Assembly (NCBI GenBank): GCA_016934715.1
Contig: JAFGSI010000041.1
Coordinates: forward strand, 1-64,000
Origin: Anaerolineales bacterium
GTDB taxonomy: Bacteria > Chloroflexota > Anaerolineae > Anaerolineales > Villigracilaceae
Direction of reading: 5' to 3'
DNA: 64,000 nucleotides
Below the pieces are notes generated by a model. That model saw only the letters and a program-made list of their open reading frames with translations, searched no databases and was not told the DNA's origin. Positions 8,348 through 16,384 of this stretch are shown in pieces (the first letter of the stretch is position 1; every line of letters begins with the position of its first letter). A program made the position numbers and the translations under genes.

Positions 8348-11300
8348 TCACAAGCAGGCCGGGATCAGGTTGGCGTAATCGCGCACTGTGCCGGAGTCCA
8401 GGAAGCATGCGATGACCTGCTGGCCAAGCGAGTCGAGGGCAGGGTCGTGCTGGTACAGGCCCAGCTCGCGGCGGAACAACTCGGTCAGCATCTGAGCACC
8501 CTGGTCGTAGGCCTCCTCCCCCACCTCGTACTGCTGGTCGACCTCCAGCAGCCATTGGGGGATCTGGGCACCTTCGAAGTGCATGTTGCCAATCGCATAA
8601 CCGAGCAGGGGGCAGCGCGCCGGATGGATCTGGTCGGGACGGAATTTCGCCCCGCCGCGCCGGGCCAGGTACTCGCGCGAGACCCATTCGGGCATAAAGC
8701 CGACCTTCCAGGCTCCGACGTACTGGTTGGGGATCAGGATGTAGCGCGTGCTGGGGGTGTTGGTGATCTGCTCCAGAAGCAGATTGGCATGCCTGACACG
8801 TTTGCCTGTGGCGAACGGCCAATAGGAGCCGACGCCCTCACTGGCCAGGTGATCGGCATCGGTGAGGCTCGGATTGGCATGGCCGCGCGGTGAGACCAGC
8901 CGCCACAGCCAGGCCAGCGCCGGAGGCAGGAAGTGCAGGTAGCCGCTGATCCCATAGGTCGGCTGCTCGCGCGTGCAAGGAGGCATGCGGATGCCAAAAC
9001 TGCGCACATCGACTTCGACGGCCTGGTTGACGATCCCGGGCACGACCCGACGTGGCAGGATGACGCGCGGGTTGGGGCACGGCATGCCGGGTCCATCCTC
9101 AGTGGGCTCCCAGATCAAACAGGTGGCATCGGTCACCGAAGACAGGTTCAAAAAAACCAGCGGCTCGGGAGGCTGCATGCACAGGCGCTCCAAATGGGGA
9201 TCGGTGCCATAGCCGGTGATATGGTTGACCCGCAGAAACCAGGCCTTCTCAGCGTCCTTGACCGTCAGTTTGCGTCCGCCGTTCTGCAGGCTGGGATGGC
9301 ACAAGGCCATGTCATCGGCAACCGGGTGCAGGGTGCAGTTCTGGGTCAGGGTCAGGTAGCGCCGGTTGCGGCTAACAATGTTCTCGCCCAATGTCAGGCG
9401 GCCGTCGGGCTCGCGGTGTGGGTAGGCGAGCATCTCGCTCTTGCCGCTGCCGCTGGCACCCTCGTGCATGAAGGAAACGACGTTGTCATAAGGCGTAACC
9501 ACCTGTACGCAGGAAGCGTGGGCGGTCAGCCAGCCCTCATCCTCGCCGATCGCCAACAGGATGCCGTAGACGCCCTTCTTGGCGCTCGGTCCGGGGTACA
9601 GGTTGAGCGAGAAGATCTCATGCAAGCCATTAACCCGGTTGTGGATGACAATCTGTCGACCTCCACAGTGCGTGTGACGGAAGGGCGGCGCAAGGTAGAT
9701 GATGGCCCGTGGTTTGAAGTCCTGGTGATAGACTGCCGAGGGCAGCATGCCCTGAAGGTCAGCCAGGGCAACAGCAAAGAAAGCGGCGTTGGCCGGGGCA
9801 ACCAGCAGGGCATCGTAGCCCAGGTCCGACCCGCCGGCCAGGAAGGGCAGGACAAGCAGGTCCTGTTCGGTCAGCCAGTCAAAGATCTCCTCGCGCAGAG
9901 CGGTGAAGGGATAGGGGAACATGTCGGAGAAGCGCGGCTTGTCGGTCGGCCGGTCGTCGGCGACGACCATCGAATCAGGGTCCCGACGCCGCATATAGGG
10001 CTCGGCATAGTTGACCCCGATCCCGTTGCGGCAACGCACGACCAGGGCTTCCAGGACATCTTCTTTCCGATCGGGCAGGGTGTATTTAACCTGGTACTCG
10101 TGGCCGCCGTTGTTGCCCGTCGCCAACCGAATCAACTGCTCCCGGTCGGCAGGGACGCACACGCTGGGGGCCATCACCAGGGCCATCTTCAGGTCCTCCG
10201 GCAGGTCCAGTTTCTGCCAGGCCGGTAGCCGGCTGCCCACGGCGGCTCCAGGCGGGACCTGCCGGCCGAGCACCTGCACGAAGGCGTCCGCCACCAGGTC
10301 CAGGTTTTCATCGGTCAGGCCGGCAAAGTTCATCCTGCCGGACTCGAGCAGGTAGACTGAACTGTCCTGGCGCAGCCGCCGGACCTGGTCGCGTGTCAGG
10401 CCGGTCATCGAGAACATGCCGCACTGGCGGGTGACGAAGGTGAAATCCTGGCAGGTGCCCCGCTGTGCCTGGGAGGCGGCAAACCCGGTCCGCATACGAT
10501 GGATCTGTTTGCACATCGCCGCCAGTTCGGTCTCCCATTCGAGACGCAGTTCAGGGTCCTTGAGGATGGTGGTGACAATCGCCGCCCCGTGGGCTGGCGG
10601 GTTGGAGTAGTTGGCTCGCACGGTGGCTCGCACATGCCCGAGGGCGGTCCCAGCCGCTTCGGCCGAGTCACCCACCAGAGTCAGGGCCCCGACACGTTCA
10701 TTGTAAAGACCGAAATTCTTGGAAAAGGAACTGGCGATCATCAGTTCGCGGCAGGCTCGGCTCAGGGTCTGAATCCCAACGGTGTCCTCGACCAGCCCCC
10801 CCCCAAGGCCCTGGTAGGCAAGGTCGACCACTGGCAGCAGGCGGCGTGACGCCAAGACCTCGGCAATCTGCTCCCACTGGTCCACCGAGGGGTCAACGCC
10901 GGTCGGGTTGTGGCAGCTGGCCTGCAGGACGACCACGTCCCCATCGGGGATCTTCTGCAGGCCAGCCAGGCAGGCGTCAAAGGCCAGGTCATTCGACTCT
11001 GGATCGTAATAGGGATAGTGTCCCACCGCCAGCCCGGCCGAGCGGAAGATATGGAAATGGTTGGGCCATGACGGTTGACTGACCCACACCTGGGCCAACG
11101 GACTGATCTGGTGGAGCAGATCGGCGGCCACCCGCAGCGCCCCGGTCCCGCCGGGGGTATGGGCAGTGATCGCCCGCCGATGGACCAGGATCTGGTGATC
11201 GAGGCCGAAAATCAACTCCTGCACGACCGCGGCGTAGTCGCGGGTCCCTTCGCTGCTCAGGTAATTCTTGCTCGTCTCGGTCCTGAAGATGCGCTCCTCG

Positions 11301-11455
11301 GCCCGTTTGACAACCCGCATGACCGGGGTGGTGCCCTGCGCGTCCCGATAGACACCGATCGAGAGATCGACCTTGACGGCCCGATGGTCGCGGTGGAAGA
11401 CCTCCTGCAGCCCCAGGATCGGGTCGGGTTTGGATTCTTCGAGATGGGAGAACAT
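8348..11455 (-). CDS. Aspartate aminotransferase fused to a DUF4914 (PEP carboxykinase-like) domain
   Basis: This is a continuous 1035-residue frame with two enzymes. Residues 1-400 are a class I-alpha aspartate/aromatic aminotransferase: PLP lysine K246 in SSFSKNFG, D211 of the DLAYQG motif, R280 in RANYSNPPAHG and R374 in SGRMNFAG, equivalent to the Arg292 and Arg386 that bind dicarboxylates. Residues 413-1035 match DUF4914, whose function is not established. I see a set of PEP-carboxykinase-like features in it: MRRRDPDS (488-495), KKG (626-628), H646, Walker A GASGSGKS (666-673), ADD (713-715), NPRV (795-798) and SFGIRMPP (819-826), in PEPCK order. The ATG at 11455 has AGGAG six bases upstream; a TTG lies five codons earlier. 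The inferred role is aspartate to oxaloacetate to PEP in one chain. Confidence 0.8.
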   Translation of the reverse strand: MFSHLEESKPDPILGLQEVFHRDHRAVKVDLSIGVYRDAQGTTPVMRVVKRAEERIFRTETSKNYLSSEGTRDYAAVVQELIFGLDHQILVHRRAITAHTPGGTGALRVAADLLHQISPLAQVWVSQPSWPNHFHIFRSAGLAVGHYPYYDPESNDLAFDACLAGLQKIPDGDVVVLQASCHNPTGVDPSVDQWEQIAEVLASRRLLPVVDLAYQGLGGGLVEDTVGIQTLSRACRELMIASSFSKNFGLYNERVGALTLVGDSAEAAGTALGHVRATVRANYSNPPAHGAAIVTTILKDPELRLEWETELAAMCKQIHRMRTGFAASQAQRGTCQDFTFVTRQCGMFSMTGLTRDQVRRLRQDSSVYLLESGRMNFAGLTDENLDLVADAFVQVLGRQVPPGAAVGSRLPAWQKLDLPEDLKMALVMAPSVCVPADREQLIRLATGNNGGHEYQVKYTLPDRKEDVLEALVVRCRNGIGVNYAEPYMRRRDPDSMVVADDRPTDKPRFSDMFPYPFTALREEIFDWLTEQDLLVLPFLAGGSDLGYDALLVAPANAAFFAVALADLQGMLPSAVYHQDFKPRAIIYLAPPFRHTHCGGRQIVIHNRVNGLHEIFSLNLYPGPSAKKGVYGILLAIGEDEGWLTAHASCVQVVTPYDNVVSFMHEGASGSGKSEMLAYPHREPDGRLTLGENIVSRNRRYLTLTQNCTLHPVADDMALCHPSLQNGGRKLTVKDAEKAWFLRVNHITGYGTDPHLERLCMQPPEPLVFLNLSSVTDATCLIWEPTEDGPGMPCPNPRVILPRRVVPGIVNQAVEVDVRSFGIRMPPCTREQPTYGISGYLHFLPPALAWLWRLVSPRGHANPSLTDADHLASEGVGSYWPFATGKRVRHANLLLEQITNTPSTRYILIPNQYVGAWKVGFMPEWVSREYLARRGGAKFRPDQIHPARCPLLGYAIGNMHFEGAQIPQWLLEVDQQYEVGEEAYDQGAQMLTELFRRELGLYQHDPALDSLGQQVIACFLDSGTVRDYANLIPACL

Positions 11456-11483
11456 GACAGCTCCTTTCAACGATGGCCGTTAA

Positions 11484-11579
11484 TAAACAAAAAAGGCCAG
11501 ACACTGCGGATTCCAAATGGGATTGGAATTCTGCCAGTGTTGGCCTACTTGGAAACCCGTTACCATCACTGCGGATGGT
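11484..11579 (-). promoter_or_regulatory. Candidate transcription attenuator in the leader of the fusion gene
   Basis: Between a -10 box at 11634-11642 and the ATG at 11455, the minus-strand RNA would fold a long terminator-type hairpin (arms 11493-11517 and 11521-11546, over 20 pairs with a few mismatches) followed by TTTTTTGTTTATT. Upstream lies a small hairpin at 11562-11579 whose loop region carries an exact copy of ten bases of the terminator arm (plus-strand cactgcggat at 11567-11576 and 11502-11511). The copy could compete for the left arm, which is the logic of an attenuator or riboswitch. A simple terminator for the upstream gene pair is the alternative. Confidence 0.5.
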
Positions 11580-11633
11580 CGCGCTTTTCCTCGTCCACCA
11601 ACAAACTCGGGACAGGTTTTCTATTGGGCGGAG

Positions 11634-11642
11634 ATTATATCA
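11634..11642 (-). promoter_or_regulatory. Extended -10 promoter (TGATATAAT)
   Basis: The minus-strand sequence TG-A-TATAAT is an ideal extended -10 element. It lies upstream of the terminator-like hairpin in the leader of the aminotransferase/PEPCK-like gene, so transcripts from it must pass that hairpin. Confidence 0.6.
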
Positions 11643-11694
11643 CTGTTGGCTCTCCGTGGAGAGGGTCACTATAGTAACATTTGGCTTTGAGGCA

Positions 11695-12114
11695 TCACGG
11701 GGTCACCGGAGCGACTTTGTCGGGACGGCGTTTTTTCGCCCGCAGGAAGCGTTTCTCCATGTTTTCGCCGAAAACGAAGACGATGATCCGCTCCCCGGTC
11801 TTGACGCTGATGTCACTGTGCAGGCTGATAACCGGGCTGCCAACCACCTGCTCGACCATCTGCTCGAGCAGTGGGCGTGAGATCTGCAGCAGCCGCCGGC
11901 GAAGCTGCTTGACCAGCACATGCCCGTCGCTGCTTTCCGCCAGCCGGAGCTCGGCCGGGGTCATGACTCCGTACAGGCGTACGATGATCATGTCCTCAAC
12001 GATGAACGCCCGAACCTCGGTAGGGCCACGCCCCATATACTCTTTCTCGAAGCGGATGATCGCATGGACGAGCGCCGCTTCGATTTCGCCGACCGTGCTT
12101 TCAGCTGCGGACAA
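11695..12114 (-). CDS. DUF2294/MpsC family protein
   Basis: This 139-residue soluble protein matches DUF2294 (MpsC-like): the central GPTEVRAFIVEDMIIVRL and the SDISVKTGERIIVFVF segment near residue 105 are family hallmarks. Staphylococcal MpsC is encoded with a cation-translocating complex, but the biochemical role of the family is unclear. The frame is closed upstream by a stop, so the TTG at 12114 is the likely start, ten bases after the stop of the small membrane protein; GAGGA lies about 12 bases before it. The two genes therefore form an operon and translation is probably coupled. Confidence 0.75.
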   Translation of the reverse strand: MSAAESTVGEIEAALVHAIIRFEKEYMGRGPTEVRAFIVEDMIIVRLYGVMTPAELRLAESSDGHVLVKQLRRRLLQISRPLLEQMVEQVVGSPVISLHSDISVKTGERIIVFVFGENMEKRFLRAKKRRPDKVAPVTP

Positions 12115-12123
12115 GGGGCAACG

Positions 12124-12366
12124 TCAATCCTCGCCGAGCGACAAGACCTGGCGCAACAGACCGATGAGCAGTACGCCCAACTTGACACCCCTGCCGGTGC
12201 CAATCGACAACCGCTCCCCCTTCTGCTCCGCCCGTTGGGACAGCAGGTAGGCCGTCCCGACGCCGGTCACGGCGCCGATCAGGCCGCCGATGACCAGGGC
12301 CTTGACCTTCCAGGAATTGTCGACGTCCGTATCCTGTTCTTGTGTTAGGATGGTATTCTCTTCCAT
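12124..12366 (-). CDS. Small single-span membrane protein
   Basis: This 80-residue protein has an acidic N-terminus (about 17 residues), one hydrophobic helix with small-residue spacing (GGLIGAVTGVGTAYLL, residues 28-43), a basic linker and a second amphipathic or hydrophobic segment (VKLGVLLIGLLRQVL). It resembles the short YtxH-like glycine-zipper proteins in form only. The ATG has AAAGGG upstream. It is followed after ten bases by the DUF2294 gene, so the pair may act together at the membrane. No function can be assigned. Confidence 0.6.
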   Translation of the reverse strand: MEENTILTQEQDTDVDNSWKVKALVIGGLIGAVTGVGTAYLLSQRAEQKGERLSIGTGRGVKLGVLLIGLLRQVLSLGED

Positions 12367-12452
12367 GTGGCACCCTTTCGATAGTCAACGAGCCAACCTG
12401 CAGGTCGGCCCGGGCAAAGGTTACAAAACACCCCGGAAAACGATCGATCCGG

Positions 12453-12860
12453 TTAGGGCCTCTTGAAAAACGACTGGAGGACCGCGCCGATCTGTTTGAA
12501 CCGCATCACCGGCTGGACGGCTTGATCGGCGACCTGGCGAGTTCCCTGTTCCACCTGCCGGCCAAGGGCCTGGACCTTCGAGGTCAGGCGCGGGGTGGCC
12601 TGCGTCAGACGGCCGATGGCATAGATCAATGCCGCCAGCACCGCCAAGACCAGCAGGGCGAAGACCAGCATCGGGAACAGCAGCCAGATGAGGGATATAT
12701 CGGCCCACAGGCGATTTAGGGCACCTGCCTCGAACGTCGCAAAGATGACCAGGACTCCCAAAGCAAGCATCCCGACCAGGAACAGAATGATCGGAAGGAG
12801 CACCTGCCAGAATCGCTGCCGGCGATGGCGCTGCAGACTTGGGGATGCGAATTCTTCCAT
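12453..12860 (-). CDS. Two-span membrane protein of unknown function
   Basis: This 135-residue protein has a basic N-terminus (RHRRQRF), two hydrophobic helices (about residues 18-42 and 52-82) and an amphipathic C-terminal tail rich in Gln and Val. It has no recognised family motif. The ATG at 12860 lies six bases after a TACAAT -10 box and lacks a ribosome-binding site, which points to a leaderless transcript. Its promoter abuts the terminator of maeB. The next gene downstream on the same strand starts 86 bases further on, so a loose operon with the small membrane protein and DUF2294 is possible. Confidence 0.65.
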   Translation of the reverse strand: MEEFASPSLQRHRRQRFWQVLLPIILFLVGMLALGVLVIFATFEAGALNRLWADISLIWLLFPMLVFALLVLAVLAALIYAIGRLTQATPRLTSKVQALGRQVEQGTRQVADQAVQPVMRFKQIGAVLQSFFKRP

Positions 12861-12866
12861 GCATTT

Positions 12867-12872
12867 ATTGTA
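12867..12872 (-). promoter_or_regulatory. -10 box (TACAAT), leaderless arrangement
   Basis: TACAAT on the minus strand ends six bases before the ATG at 12860, so transcription would start at or next to the start codon. Confidence 0.55.
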
Positions 12873-12876
12873 GCAC

Positions 12877-12913
12877 GAAAATCGGGGATGATCAGGGCCG
12901 TCCCCGATTTTTC
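12877..12913 (-). terminator. Terminator overlapping the maeB stop codon
   Basis: The arms GAAAATCGGGGA (12877-12888) and TCCCCGATTTTTC (12901-12913) form a stem whose loop holds the maeB stop codon at 12892-12894. On the minus strand the stem ends in ATTTTCG and runs straight into the promoter of the next gene. Confidence 0.7.
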
Positions 12914-15198
12914 GCGCTCTGGAAGGAAAGATGGTCAGGTACCTTGCGGCCCATGGCATCCATGGCTGCCACAGCAGCGACCTGGACGATCGACTCGACC
13001 TCGTCGCCGGTCTGCAGGACGTGGATCGGGGCTCCGGTCCCGAGCAGGATCGGGCCGATGGCCTTGGCATTGCCCAGGCGGTCGAGCAGCTTGTAGGCGA
13101 TGTTGGCTGATTCGAGCGACGGAAAGACCAGCACATTGGCATCCTTGACCCGGCTGAACGGGTAGCGCTCATTGACGATCTCGGGCACTACGGCGGTATC
13201 GGCCTGCATCTCACCGTCGACCACCAGGTCGGGGCAGCTGGCGCGCACGATCTCGACCGCCCGGCGAATCTTGTCGGCCAACGGGTGGGCGATCGAGCCG
13301 AAATTGGAGAAGGACAGGAAGGCCACCCGCGGTTCGAGTTCCAGCCGGCGGGCAAACTCGGCCGAACGGCAGGCGATCTCGGCCAGGTGCTCGGCGGTCG
13401 GTTCGATATTGACAGTCGCGTCGGTGAACAGGAAGACCCGTTCGTCAACGATCATGAGATAGACGCCCGTAACGACGCTGGCCTCCGGAGAGGTGTGGTG
13501 GATCTGCAGTGCCGGGCGGATGACATCGGCATACTCGGAGGTCAGGCCGGAGACACAGGCATCGGCATCGCCCATCTTGACCATCATCGGGCCGAGCACG
13601 TTAGGTTCATGAATGCGCTTGGAAGCCTGCGGGTAGGTCATGCCCTTGCGCTGGCGAAGTTCGTGATAGGCCGCGGTGTAAGCCGCGAGCTTTTCGTAGT
13701 TGTCCGGGTCGACGACGTCACAGCGGAAGTCGAGCGCCAGCTCCTCGGTCCGGGCCTGGACGACAGCCGGGCGGCCGATCAGGATCGGGACGGCGATGCC
13801 CTCATCCTGGACCAGGGCGGCAGCACGAATGATCTTGGGCTCCTCGCCCTCGGCGAAGACGATCCGTTTCCGGGGCTTGGCCGAGCGGGCCTTGTTCACG
13901 AAGAAGTAGCGCACCCGGGCGCCCTTGCCCAGGCGGAAGGCCAGTTGATCACGATACTCGTCGATGTCGATCTTCCGGCGGGCCACGCCGGTTTGCATGG
14001 CGGTGGCGGCAACAGCCGGGGCTTCCCAAAGCATGACGCGCGGGTCGAGCGGCTTGGGGATGATGTACTCCGATCCAAACTTCATACTGTCGACCCCGTA
14101 GGCGCGCAGGACCGAATCGGGCACGTCTTCGCGAGCCAGGTTGAAGAGTGCCTGCGAGGCGGCGAACTTCATCTCCTCATTGATCGCGCTGGCGCGCACA
14201 TCGAGGGCGCCGCGAAAGATGAATGGGAAGCCGAGCACGTTGTTGACCTGGTTGGGATAATCGGAGCGGCCTGTGGCGACGATCGCGTCAGAACGAGCCT
14301 CCTTGGCCAGTTCGTATGAGATCTCCGGATCCGGGTTGGCCATGGCGCAGATGAATGGGCGCTCGGCCATCGTCTTGACCATCTCGGGGGTCAGCACATT
14401 GGCGATCGACAGACCGTAGAAAACGTCAGCATCGCGCACCGCGTCGGTCAGGCTGCGCCGGTCGGTGTCAACGGCAAACTCTTCCTTGTACTTGTTCATG
14501 CCCTCGGTACGCCCCTTGAAGATGACTCCCTTGCTGTCGAGCATCATGATGTTTTCCTGGCGCACACCCCAGCGCATGGCCAGCTTGGCGCACGAGATCG
14601 CCGAGGCACCAGCACCTGAGATGACCATCTTGACCTCGGAATGTTTCTTGCCGACCAATGCGAGTGCATTGGCCAGGGCGGCAGCCGAGATGATCGCCGT
14701 GCCGTGCTGGTCATCGTGGAAGACCGGGATATCAAGCATCCCCTTGAGGGTTTCCTCGATGTAGAAGCATTCGGGAGCCTTGATGTCTTCCAGGTTGATC
14801 CCGCCGAAGGTGGGGGCGATGGCAGCACAGACCTGGATGATTTCGTCAGGATCATGGCTGTCCACCTCGATGTCGAACACATCCACGTCGGCAAAGCGCT
14901 TGAACAGAACCCCCTTGCCCTCCATGACCGGCTTGCTGGCCAGGGCACCCCGGTCGCCGAGGCCCAGGATGGCTGTCCCATTCGAGATAACCGCCACCAG
15001 ATTGCCCTTCGAGGTGTACTCGTAGGCTTTCTCAGGATCTTTTTCGATCTCGAGCACCGGTACGGCGACACCCGGCGTGTAGGCCAGGCTCAGGTCACGC
15101 TGGGTGTCCATCGGCTTGGTCGGAACAACGGAAATCTTGCCCGGCTTTCCATGCAGACGATGGTATTCCAGGGCTTCTTCAGGTGTTACTGCAGGCAT
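12892..15198 (-). CDS. maeB: NADP-dependent malic enzyme with phosphotransacetylase-like C-terminal domain
   Basis: This 768-residue protein has the MaeB architecture: a malic enzyme (about residues 1-430) followed by a phosphate acetyltransferase-like domain (about 440-768). The first part oxidatively decarboxylates malate to pyruvate; visible parts include [11 protein letters not shown], the catalytic-lysine segment ending [11 protein letters not shown], and the nucleotide-binding [10 protein letters not shown]. The second domain usually lacks transacetylase activity and acts in regulation, for example by acetyl-CoA. The ATG at 15198 has GGAGGT five bases before it; a longer frame begins at 15282. 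The neighbouring aminotransferase/PEPCK-like gene also handles C4-C3 interconversion. A perfect palindrome just after the predicted transcription start may be an operator. Confidence 0.9.
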   Translation of the reverse strand: MPAVTPEEALEYHRLHGKPGKISVVPTKPMDTQRDLSLAYTPGVAVPVLEIEKDPEKAYEYTSKGNLVAVISNGTAILGLGDRGALASKPVMEGKGVLFKRFADVDVFDIEVDSHDPDEIIQVCAAIAPTFGGINLEDIKAPECFYIEETLKGMLDIPVFHDDQHGTAIISAAALANALALVGKKHSEVKMVISGAGASAISCAKLAMRWGVRQENIMMLDSKGVIFKGRTEGMNKYKEEFAVDTDRRSLTDAVRDADVFYGLSIANVLTPEMVKTMAERPFICAMANPDPEISYELAKEARSDAIVATGRSDYPNQVNNVLGFPFIFRGALDVRASAINEEMKFAASQALFNLAREDVPDSVLRAYGVDSMKFGSEYIIPKPLDPRVMLWEAPAVAATAMQTGVARRKIDIDEYRDQLAFRLGKGARVRYFFVNKARSAKPRKRIVFAEGEEPKIIRAAALVQDEGIAVPILIGRPAVVQARTEELALDFRCDVVDPDNYEKLAAYTAAYHELRQRKGMTYPQASKRIHEPNVLGPMMVKMGDADACVSGLTSEYADVIRPALQIHHTSPEASVVTGVYLMIVDERVFLFTDATVNIEPTAEHLAEIACRSAEFARRLELEPRVAFLSFSNFGSIAHPLADKIRRAVEIVRASCPDLVVDGEMQADTAVVPEIVNERYPFSRVKDANVLVFPSLESANIAYKLLDRLGNAKAIGPILLGTGAPIHVLQTGDEVESIVQVAAVAAMDAMGRKVPDHLSFQSAKNRGRP

Positions 15199-15234
15199 AC
15201 AACCTCCGATTTCTGGTACCAAGAGAGAATACAC

Positions 15235-15247
15235 TGTGATTATCACA
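15235..15247 (-). promoter_or_regulatory. Palindromic operator candidate in the maeB leader
   Basis: The 13-base perfect palindrome TGTGATTATCACA lies about 10-20 bases downstream of the predicted maeB transcription start. Its form suits a dimeric repressor. The half-site TGTGA resembles CRP/FNR sites, but the spacer is three rather than six bases. Confidence 0.45.
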
Positions 15248-15262
15248 CGAGTCCGAGCAAGA

Positions 15263-15268
15263 ATTGTA
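15263..15268 (-). promoter_or_regulatory. -10 box (TACAAT) of maeB
   Basis: TACAAT on the minus strand lies 64 bases before the maeB ATG. No strong -35 box is visible. Confidence 0.45.
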
Positions 15269-15368
15269 GTCCCATTTGTCATATTTTAAGGCAACGGCCT
15301 GCATGGTACCAGGCTTGAAACCCGGCCTATACAACCGGACGAATCTCACACAGCCAGCGCTTTTCATG

Positions 15369-15374
15369 TATAAT
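15369..15374 (+). promoter_or_regulatory. -10 box (TATAAT) far upstream of recX
   Basis: A consensus TATAAT on the plus strand lies about 350 bases before recX. If the 318 bases between the direct repeats at 15379 and 15697 are taken out, it lies about 35 bases before the recX start, as expected for its promoter. Confidence 0.5.
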
Positions 15375-15378
15375 AGCC

Positions 15379-15705
15379 AACAGAACGAATAATGCCGCCT
15401 TCCCTACCCCTGCGTTGCAGCGGCGGCCATGGTCTGTAAACGGAAACTCTTGGAAAACTCCGGGGCTTAAACCCCAATTGCACAGTTTGTCGTCTGCACC
15501 TGGTTGGTACGCAAAAAGGAATGAATCCCTGAGGCTTACGACACCAACCCCCCCTTCCCGCCTCCGGTAATGGATCCGTTGCCGGTCCTGTCCGCCTGAC
15601 ATTGAACCTGTCCCCGGGCGGGGTGCATGTGCACATTCGTACCAAGAGTCGCTCCCACAGCCGTGGCCCACAGGTGGCCTGCGGCTGTACGTGTTTAACA
15701 GAACG
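15379..15705. repeat. Palindrome-rich block bounded by 9-bp direct repeats
   Basis: The nine bases AACAGAACG occur at 15379-15387 and 15697-15705 and enclose 309 bases without a coding frame. The block holds many inverted repeats: GGGG/CCCC around CTTAAA (near 15458-15472), GGTTGGT/ACCAACC (near 15502-15549), a 22-base hairpin at 15564-15585 that closes fully on the plus-strand RNA through U-G pairs, and ACAGCCG/CGGCTGT (near 15656-15688). No terminal inverted repeats are seen. It could be a small non-autonomous insertion with target duplication, or a structured RNA transcribed from the TATAAT at 15369. Confidence 0.4.
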
Positions 15706-15725
15706 GTTCTTAACAGAAGCGCTGC

Positions 15726-16379
15726 ATGCGAACGATCTCGGCGATCGAACCTCAACACAGGAACCCCCAGCGGGTGAATATCTACCTGGATGGGGAATTC
15801 GCCTTCGGCCTGGCCCGCATCGTGGCCGCCTGGCTGAAAGTGGGCGAGATGCTCAACGAGGAGAAAATCTCCGCCCTGCAGGTCGAGGATGAGCGCGAGG
15901 TCGTTTACCAGAAGGCCCTGCACTTCCTGAGCTACCGGCCGCGGTCGGCAGCGGAGGTGCGCACGAACCTTAACCGGCATGGGGTCGCCGAGGCGCTGGT
16001 CAACGAGACTGTTGTCCGCCTGCAACGCAATGGCCTGTTGAACGATGCCGAGTTCGCCCGCCTGTGGATCGAAAACCGCAACACATTCCGGCCACGCAGC
16101 AAAGCCGCCCTGCGCATGGAACTGCGGCAAAAAGGCGTCTCCGAGGAGATCATCCAACCCCTGCTCGAGACTGACGTGGACGAGGAGCAGCTGGCCCGCC
16201 AGGCCGCCCAAAAGTATCTGCGCAAGGTCGAAGGGCTGGAATGGCAGGAATTCCGCAACAAACTGGGCGGATTCCTGGCCCGGCGCGGCTTCTCCTACAA
16301 CATCATCGCCCCGCTCCTTTCTGAAATCTGGCAGGAAATGGCCGGAACAGCAGAGGCCGGGGAGACAGACGAGGAATAA
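15726..16379 (+). CDS. recX: Regulatory protein RecX
   Basis: This 217-residue protein is RecX, a modulator that binds RecA filaments and limits recombinase activity. Three helical repeats are visible, with the family signatures ALHFLSYRPRSAAEVR in the first, GLLNDAEFARLW in the second and KYLRK/LARRGFSYNII in the third. The first 45 residues are the extra beta domain seen in Gram-positive-type RecX. The ATG lacks a clear ribosome-binding site. It is followed after five bases by rny, a pairing known in Chloroflexota-type genomes, so the two share a transcript. recA is not in the window. Confidence 0.9.
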   Translation: MRTISAIEPQHRNPQRVNIYLDGEFAFGLARIVAAWLKVGEMLNEEKISALQVEDEREVVYQKALHFLSYRPRSAAEVRTNLNRHGVAEALVNETVVRLQRNGLLNDAEFARLWIENRNTFRPRSKAALRMELRQKGVSEEIIQPLLETDVDEEQLARQAAQKYLRKVEGLEWQEFRNKLGGFLARRGFSYNIIAPLLSEIWQEMAGTAEAGETDEE

Positions 16380-16384
16380 AAAAC

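Noticed and set aside
8933-10228. A 431-codon plus-strand frame
   Set aside because: It is antisense to the DUF4914 part of the fusion gene, whose motifs are intact on the minus strand.
15381-15700. RNase P RNA, tmRNA or 6S RNA in the gap before recX
   Set aside because: I looked for the conserved GAGGAAAGUC-type core of RNase P, a tRNA-like end for tmRNA and the closing stem of 6S RNA and did not find them. The block remains an unassigned structured region.
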